Source of the DNA: Chloroflexi bacterium UBA5189
GTDB lineage: Bacteria; Chloroflexota; Limnocylindria; Limnocylindrales; CSP1-4
Length of the DNA stretch: 64,000 bases
Assembly (NCBI GenBank): GCA_002413045.1
Contig: DHWF01000028.1
Span: forward strand, 34,892 to 98,891
Direction of reading: 5' to 3'
Made by a program: the position numbers and the translations under genes. The notes below the pieces were generated by a model, which saw nothing but the letters and a program-made list of their open reading frames with translations, had not been told where the DNA came from and ran no database searches. Below are positions 59,052 to 64,000 of the stretch, one piece after another (position 1 is the first letter of the stretch; each line of letters opens with the position of its first letter).

Positions 59052-59717
59052 TCAGGCTGGGCGCGACCCGCGGGGGCGGCCGGGCATGCCCAGGCGCCAC
59101 CAGATGAACAAGGCGATCAAGAGGACGGCGACCACCGCGATCGCGAGGTCGAACGGCTGGAGGGCGTGCCGGATCTCGACCCAGTTGCCACCGAGCTGCA
59201 CGCCGGCCCACACGAGCACGATCGACCACGGGATCGCCCCGAGGGTGGAATAGAGGATGAACTTGCCGAGCGGCATGCGGGCCACGCCGGCCGGGAACGA
59301 GATGAAGGTCCGGACGATCGGCAGGAGGCGGCTGAAGAAGGCCGTTGCAGCCCCGTACTTCTGGAAGAATCGATCGGCGATCTCGATCTCGTGCGGGCTG
59401 ATGAGCAGGTACCTGCCCCAGCGCTCGAGGAACGGCCGCCCGCCCCAGGCGCCGATGGCGTAGCCAATGAGCGAGCCGACGGTATTCCCGAGCGTCGCCA
59501 CGATGACGACGATCCAGAAATCCCAGCGCGCCCGGGTGATCGGCTCGAGCTGGGTCGGGTCGGAGATGAGGAAGCCGGCGTACGGCAGGACGAGCTCGGA
59601 CGGCAGCGGGATCATCGCGGACTCGATCCCCATCGCCACGGCAACCCCCGCGTACCCGACGGCGCCATACAGGTGGTTCAGGAACGGAATGACGATCTGG
59701 TCGATGAAGGCGAGCAT
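59052..59717 (-). CDS. DedA family membrane protein
   Basis: 221 residues. IESAMIPLPSELVLPYAGFL, the VATLGNTVGSLIGYAIG stretch, and FFSRLLPIVRTFISFPAGVARMPLGKFILYSTLGAIPW are family landmarks (conserved Glu, Arg-Phe and Gly-Pro pairs). DedA proteins act in lipid carrier (undecaprenyl-phosphate) recycling, which would fit a glycan-rich genome. ATG at 59717; an upstream frame to 60146 lies within hutH. Confidence 0.9.
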   Translation of the reverse strand: MLAFIDQIVIPFLNHLYGAVGYAGVAVAMGIESAMIPLPSELVLPYAGFLISDPTQLEPITRARWDFWIVVIVATLGNTVGSLIGYAIGAWGGRPFLERWGRYLLISPHEIEIADRFFQKYGAATAFFSRLLPIVRTFISFPAGVARMPLGKFILYSTLGAIPWSIVLVWAGVQLGGNWVEIRHALQPFDLAIAVVAVLLIALFIWWRLGMPGRPRGSRPA

Positions 59718-59735
59718 CGGGGGAAGATAGCCGAC

Positions 59736-59741
59736 TATCCT
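59736..59741 (+). promoter_or_regulatory. -10 box, leaderless start of hutH
   Basis: TATCCT ends 7 bases before the GTG at 59748, in the 30-base gap to the divergent DedA gene. Confidence 0.5.
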
Positions 59742-59747
59742 CCCCCC

Positions 59748-61319
59748 GTGACCGACCCAGTCGTCCTGACCGGCGCCGACCTGACCGTCGGCGACGTGGA
59801 GGCGGTGGCCCGGCGTGGCGCGGATGCCATCCTCGACCCCGCCGCGAAGGCTCGGATGGTTGCGTCGCGGGCGGTCGTCGAGCGGCTGCTCGACGAGGGC
59901 GCCGTGGTCTACGGCGTGACGACCGGCTTTGGCTTCCTCGCCGATCGATCGATCGACCGCGCCGACGCGGAACGGCTGCAGGAGAACCTCCTCGTCAGCC
60001 ACGCGGCGGGCGTCGGCGAGCCACTCCCGCGCGAGGTGGTGCGGGCCATGCTCCTCCTGCGCGCCAACACGCTCGCGCTGGGCTTCTCCGGCGCGCGGCC
60101 GATCGTCGCGGAGCGGCTGCTCGACTTCCTGCGGCTCGGGATCCACCCGGTCGTGCCGGCGCAGGGGTCCGTGGGCGCATCAGGCGACCTCGCACCGCTC
60201 GCGCACCTTGCGCTGCCGTTGATCGGGCGGGGGCAGGTCGAGTTGGGCGGCCAGGTCGTGCCGGCACTGATCGCGCTGCGGGAGACCGGTCTCGAGCCGC
60301 TCGTCCTCGGCGCCAAGGAAGGACTGGCGATCCTCAACGGGACGCAGCTCATGTCCGCGCTCGGCGCGCTGGTTGCCGGCGATTCCGCGCGCCTCATGGC
60401 GACCGCGAGCGTTGCCGCCGCGATGTCGGTGGAGGCGCTGCTCGGGACCGACGTCGCGTTCTCCGCGGCGCTCCAGGCGGCGCGTCCGCATCCGGGCCAG
60501 GTCACCGTTGCCGCCGAGCTCCGCTGGCTCCTCCGCGACAGCTCGCTCCAGCAGTCGCATCACGCGACGGCGCACAAGGTCCAGGACCCGTACTCGCTGC
60601 GGTGCGTGCCGCAGGTGCACGGCGCGGTCCGGGATGCGCTCGACTACCTCGGGGGCGTTCTCGCCGTCGAGATGAACGCGGCCACGGACAACCCGCTGAT
60701 CTTCCCGGATGGCGGGGTCGCGGACGCATCGGCGCGGGCGACCGGTGGCGGGCTCGTAATCTCTGGCGGCAACTTCCACGGCGAGCCGATCGCCCTCGCG
60801 CTCGACTTCGCGAAGCTCGCGATCTCCGAGCTCGGCTCGATCAGCGAACGCCGGACCGCGCTCCTGGTCGACCCGAACCTGAGCTGCGGCCTGCCCGCCT
60901 TCCTGGCCTCGAACGCCGGACTGGACAGCGGCTACATGGTCCTCCAGTACACGGCCGCCGCGCTCGCGTCGGAGAACAAGAGCCTCGTCCATCCCGCGTC
61001 GGCCGACTCGATCCCGACGAGCGCGAACCAGGAGGACCACGTCTCGATGGGCCCGATCGCGGGCCGCCAGGCGCGCCAGATCGTCGAGCACGTCGAGCGG
61101 ATCATCGCCATAGAGCTCGTGTGTGCGGCGCGCGCGCTCGACCTGCGGCTGGAGCTCGTGCCCGGCGCCGTTCCGGGCGCCGGCGTCGCCGCCGCGCACG
61201 CCGCGATTCGCGAGGTCGTCCGGCCCTGGGATGGCGATCGCGAGCCGGGCCCCGACCTCGAGGCGGCGACGAAGCTCGTCCACGACGGCGCGCTGGCCGC
61301 GCTCGCGCTCCCCAGCTGA
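59748..61319 (+). CDS. hutH: Histidine ammonia-lyase
   Basis: Deaminates histidine to urocanate. 523 residues. VYGVTTGFG at 54-62 (Tyr55), GSVGASGDLAPLAH at 140-153 with Ala144-Ser145-Gly146 forming the MIO cofactor, then RRDTG-like loops and SADSIPTSANQEDHVSMG near the end. Start is GTG with a leaderless promoter. First gene of the hutH-GNAT-lipoprotein-hutU unit, whose junctions are close or overlapping. Confidence 0.96.
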   Translation: MTDPVVLTGADLTVGDVEAVARRGADAILDPAAKARMVASRAVVERLLDEGAVVYGVTTGFGFLADRSIDRADAERLQENLLVSHAAGVGEPLPREVVRAMLLLRANTLALGFSGARPIVAERLLDFLRLGIHPVVPAQGSVGASGDLAPLAHLALPLIGRGQVELGGQVVPALIALRETGLEPLVLGAKEGLAILNGTQLMSALGALVAGDSARLMATASVAAAMSVEALLGTDVAFSAALQAARPHPGQVTVAAELRWLLRDSSLQQSHHATAHKVQDPYSLRCVPQVHGAVRDALDYLGGVLAVEMNAATDNPLIFPDGGVADASARATGGGLVISGGNFHGEPIALALDFAKLAISELGSISERRTALLVDPNLSCGLPAFLASNAGLDSGYMVLQYTAAALASENKSLVHPASADSIPTSANQEDHVSMGPIAGRQARQIVEHVERIIAIELVCAARALDLRLELVPGAVPGAGVAAAHAAIREVVRPWDGDREPGPDLEAATKLVHDGALAALALPS

Positions 61320-61321
61320 AG

Positions 61322-62098
61322 ATGGCCGCCGTGCGGATCATCGACGTGACGGACGACGCCGGGCTCGCGCGGATCCCGCCGTGCGTCGATCCGGCGTTCG
61401 ACCATCGGACGTGCGACTACTGGGAGGACGACCGGCGCGGCTCGAAGGCCGCCCGCCTGTCCTGGCTCGAGGCGACGCCGCCTCCGCCGGCGCGCCCGTC
61501 GCTTGCCGACAATCCGTTCGCGCCACCCGATCGCGGACCTGCCTTCAACCCGTTCGCGCCGAAGGCCGCCAACCGGCCCGCCGCGGGGAGCTTCCTCGAC
61601 CCGTTTGCGGACGAGGACGACACCTCGGTTGACAATCCGTTCGCGCCGAAGCGGGAGCGCGGGCCGGCGGTTCCGTCGGACGCTCCGCGCAAGGTCCAGC
61701 TGCTGGCGCGCGGGCTCGCGGTGTTCGGGAGCTACGCGAAGGTCCTCGAGGCGGACGGGGAACCCGCCGTCTACTGCCAGTTCGGGCCGTTGTCCGCCTA
61801 CCCACGGGCGCAGCGCGTCCGTGACCTATACCCGAAGCTCCCGAGCGCGCCCCTGCCGGCGGTGATCACGTGCATCGCCACGACGTCGGCGGCGCGTGGC
61901 TTGGGCCTCGCGAAGGCGCTCGTCGAGGCCGTCGTGGAGGACCTGACAACGCGTGGCTTCTCGGCCGTCGAGGCGTATCCGGAGCCCGAGGCGCGGCCCG
62001 ACGCCACGAGCGCGGCAAACCCGGCTTTCTGGCGGGCATGCGGGTTCGAGCTGGCCGTCGACGACGATCGGTTCCCGGTCGTCCGGAGGGAGTTGTGA
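61322..62098 (+). CDS. GNAT acetyltransferase with NPFAP repeats
   Basis: 258 residues. A GNAT core is seen at the ends (IIDVTDDAGLARIPPCVDPAF; TTSAARGLGLAKALVEAVVEDL; NPAFWRACGFELAVDDDRFPVVRREL), where GLGLAKAL is the acetyl-CoA loop. A 70-residue insertion at about 55-125 holds four similar units: DNPFAPPD, FNPFAPKA, LDPFADED and DNPFAPKR. The insert looks disordered and may be a protein-binding segment. It starts two bases after hutH and overlaps the lipoprotein by four. Confidence 0.8.
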   Translation: MAAVRIIDVTDDAGLARIPPCVDPAFDHRTCDYWEDDRRGSKAARLSWLEATPPPPARPSLADNPFAPPDRGPAFNPFAPKAANRPAAGSFLDPFADEDDTSVDNPFAPKRERGPAVPSDAPRKVQLLARGLAVFGSYAKVLEADGEPAVYCQFGPLSAYPRAQRVRDLYPKLPSAPLPAVITCIATTSAARGLGLAKALVEAVVEDLTTRGFSAVEAYPEPEARPDATSAANPAFWRACGFELAVDDDRFPVVRREL

Positions 62099-62754
62099 AT
62101 CTCGCTCGCGTGCTGACAGGCGCACGGGCCGCCGCGGCCCTCGCGCTCGTCGCATGCCTCTTGCTCGCGGCCTGCTCGACGCCCGCGCCAACCACCACCC
62201 CGCTCGCGAACGCCACCGGGCCCGCGCCGACCGACACGGCAGTCCCGCTGACGAGCCTCGGCCCGCCGCCGAGCCCGACCGAGCCGGACGACAGCACCCC
62301 GCTCACGCTTGATCCTTCGCTTCTGGCGGTGTTGCCGGCGACGGTCGACGCCATCAAGGTCACCGAGGATCCCGACGCGGCCGCCGAGGCGCTCGGCAAC
62401 GACTCCCTGCCCGCGATCGCGACCGCGCTCGACGCCGCGGTGGCCGTCGACGTCGCGAACGGCAACCTCGTGTACGCGCTCGTCGTTCGGATCCGGCCGG
62501 CGGCGTTCGGGGACGAGGCGTTCCGGCAGTGGCGCGATTCGTACGACCAGGGCGCGTGTGCCGCCGGTGGGGGAGTCATCGGCAACGCGGAGGCGACCCT
62601 CGGCGGCCGCCAGACGTTCATCACGAGCTGCGTCGGCGGCATGCACACGTACCACGTCTTCCTGAAAGACCAGGGCATCGTCATCTCCGCATCCGCGATC
62701 GGGACGGGCCGCTTCGGCGAGGTGCTGGTCACCAACCTCCGCGTGCCCTCGTGA
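62095..62754 (+). CDS. Putative lipoprotein
   Basis: 219 residues. A signal sequence ends in LLLAACS (lipobox, Cys about 22-23) followed by a Thr/Pro/Ala-rich linker to residue 60. The globular part has AIKVTEDPDAAAEALGNDSLPAIATALDAAV and FRQWRDSYDQGACAAGGGVIGN, with Cys in GACAAGG and TSCVGGMHTYHVF likely forming a disulphide. No known domain. GTG start with GGAGGG just upstream. Its location between hutH-GNAT and hutU suggests a role in histidine or urocanate handling at the surface, but this is inference. Confidence 0.75.
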   Translation: MNLARVLTGARAAAALALVACLLLAACSTPAPTTTPLANATGPAPTDTAVPLTSLGPPPSPTEPDDSTPLTLDPSLLAVLPATVDAIKVTEDPDAAAEALGNDSLPAIATALDAAVAVDVANGNLVYALVVRIRPAAFGDEAFRQWRDSYDQGACAAGGGVIGNAEATLGGRQTFITSCVGGMHTYHVFLKDQGIVISASAIGTGRFGEVLVTNLRVPS

Positions 62755-64000
62755 GCGCGGCGCTCCCAGGTGCGCGGCCCGTCCGCGCGCCGCGGGGGTC
62801 GGAGCTGAGCTGTCGTGGCTGGCCGCAGGAGGCCGCCCTCCGGATGCTCATGAACAACCTCGATCCCGAGGTCGCCGAGAACCCGGACGCGCTCGTCGTG
62901 TACGGCGGCACGGGTCGGGCCGCGCGGAGCTGGGCCGCGTTCGATGCGATCGTCCGGGAGCTGCGCGCCCTCGCCGACGACGAGACGCTGCTGGTCCAGA
63001 GCGGCAAGCCCGTCGGCGTGCTCCGAACGAACGAGTGGGCGCCTCGCGTGCTCATCGCCAACTCGAACCTCGTCGGCAAGTGGGCGAACTGGGAGCACTT
63101 CCGGGAACTCGAGAAGGCCGGCCTGATGATGTACGGCCAGATGACCGCGGGCTCCTGGATCTACATCGGGACGCAGGGCATCCTCCAGGGAACGTACGAG
63201 ACGTTCGCGGAGCTGGCGCGCCAGCACTTCGGTGGGACCCTGCGCGGCCGTGTCGTGCTCACCGCCGGGCTCGGCGGCATGGGCGGCGCCCAGCCGCTCT
63301 CGGTCACCATGAACGAGGGCGTCTGCCTCGCGATCGAGGTCGACGAATCGCGGGCCGCGCGCCGACACGACATCGGCTACGTCGATCGGGTGACGAACGA
63401 TCCCGCGCAGGCCCTGGCGATGGCCCGAACGGCAGCCGGCAAGGGCCAGGCCATCTCGATCGCGCTCGTCGGCAACGCCGCCGAGATCGAGCCCGCCTGG
63501 GCGAAGGCGGGCGAGCGGTTCGATGTCGTCACCGACCAGACCTCCGCCCACGACTCACTTGTCGGCTACGTGCCGGCCGAGATCTCGCTCGACGACGCCG
63601 CGCTCCTGCGGGAGCACCAGCCCGACGAATACGTCCGCCGCGCGACCGCGTCGATGGCCGCCCACGTGCGCGCGATGCTCGCCTTCCAGCGCGCCGGCTC
63701 GATCGTGTTCGACTACGGCAACAACCTGCGCGCCCAGGCGAAGGACGCCGGCGTCCCCGACGCCTTCGACTACCCGGGCTTCGTGCCCGCGTTCATCCGG
63801 CCCCAGTTCTGCGAGGGCCGCGGCCCGTTCCGGTGGGTGGCGCTAAGCGGCGACCCAGCCGACATCCTGCGCACCGACCGGGCGATCCTCGAGCTGTTTC
63901 CCAACGACGATTCGCTCGCCCGCTGGATCCGCCTCGCCGAGGACCGCGTCCCGTTCCAGGGCCTGCCGGCGCGAATCTGCTGGCTCGGCTACGGCGAGCG
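62751..64000 (+). CDS. hutU: Urocanate hydratase, N-terminal 416 residues (cut by window end)
   Basis: Converts urocanate to imidazolone propionate with NAD. The visible part opens LSCRGWPQEAALRMLMNNLDPEVAENP, then YGGTGRAARSW, LVQSGKPVG, NSNLVGKWANWEHF, MMYGQMTAGSWIYIGTQGILQGTYETF and the NAD loop TAGLGGMGGAQPLS, and PGFVPAFIRPQFCEGRGPFRWVALSGDPADI. These are specific to HutU. GTG at 62751 overlaps the lipoprotein stop (GTGA). The last quarter lies outside the window. Confidence 0.95.
   Translation, partial: MSAALPGARPVRAPRGSELSCRGWPQEAALRMLMNNLDPEVAENPDALVVYGGTGRAARSWAAFDAIVRELRALADDETLLVQSGKPVGVLRTNEWAPRVLIANSNLVGKWANWEHFRELEKAGLMMYGQMTAGSWIYIGTQGILQGTYETFAELARQHFGGTLRGRVVLTAGLGGMGGAQPLSVTMNEGVCLAIEVDESRAARRHDIGYVDRVTNDPAQALAMARTAAGKGQAISIALVGNAAEIEPAWAKAGERFDVVTDQTSAHDSLVGYVPAEISLDDAALLREHQPDEYVRRATASMAAHVRAMLAFQRAGSIVFDYGNNLRAQAKDAGVPDAFDYPGFVPAFIRPQFCEGRGPFRWVALSGDPADILRTDRAILELFPNDDSLARWIRLAEDRVPFQGLPARICWLGYGE

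Noticed and set aside
1..64000. CRISPR arrays, tRNA or rRNA genes, insertion sequences
   Set aside because: No regularly spaced repeats, no cloverleaf-like or rRNA-like stretches and no transposase were found by eye in the intergenic spaces.

Overview
This is high-GC bacterial DNA that fits a free-living Chloroflexota bacterium, perhaps of the Limnocylindria/Ellin6529 type. That placement is inferred from gene content and style, not from a marker search. The supporting signs are a Gram-positive-type LexA box (CGAAC-N4-GTTC), a DUF5317-like domain, many GT87-like membrane glycosyltransferases, frequent GTG and TTG starts, and many start codons that sit 7-10 bases after a TANNNT -10 box, as expected for leaderless mRNAs. 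No rRNA, tRNA, CRISPR array or insertion sequence was seen. LAYOUT. 1-19.8 kb is a surface-polysaccharide locus of visibly lower GC. It holds GDP-fucose genes (gmd, fcl), a Wzm/Wzt-type ABC exporter, a sugar O-methyltransferase, nine or so glycosyltransferases, an epimerase, and dTDP-rhamnose genes rmlA, rmlB and rmlD. rmlC lies on the opposite strand, coupled to a WbaP/WcaJ-like initiating sugar-phosphate transferase. Together these suggest a fucose- and rhamnose-containing, partly methylated glycan built on a polyprenyl carrier and exported by the ABC transporter. 21.3-36 kb is a second, GC-rich glycan region with polytopic GT87-like enzymes, polyprenyl-phosphate sugar synthases, a GT4, a BioF2-like GNAT, a nucleotide-sugar dehydrogenase and an epimerase. 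Two related inverted-repeat elements occupy its two longest spacers. 36-40.6 kb holds a PIG-L deacetylase, pcm, a small membrane protein and a DUF5317-MFS fusion. 40.7-45.8 kb is the most unusual part. A 1080-residue MalT-like NTPase/TPR/BTAD regulator is followed by a strong promoter with a 10-bp inverted repeat across it, a hairpin, and two mini-ORFs of 10 and 29 codons, both ending Ser-Leu-Lys-Gly-Phe-stop. Next comes a membrane HD-GYP c-di-GMP phosphodiesterase. The mini-ORFs differ only by two synonymous changes over their last six codons, and the longer one looks like a secreted peptide precursor. I read this as a candidate undescribed peptide-signalling system wired to c-di-GMP. 46-53.4 kb is housekeeping: dodecin, a zinc-ribbon protein, dnaB, a GrpB-like protein, lexA, a DUF1232 protein, rplI, dinB, a phosphatase and a small SOS-controlled gene. 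53.5-57 kb is a folate one-carbon operon (cyclodeaminase/cyclohydrolase, folD, fhs) in which FolD lacks its catalytic cyclohydrolase lysine. 57-64 kb ends with a hydrolase, an MFS protein, a DedA protein and a histidine-utilisation operon (hutH, GNAT, lipoprotein, hutU) cut by the window end.
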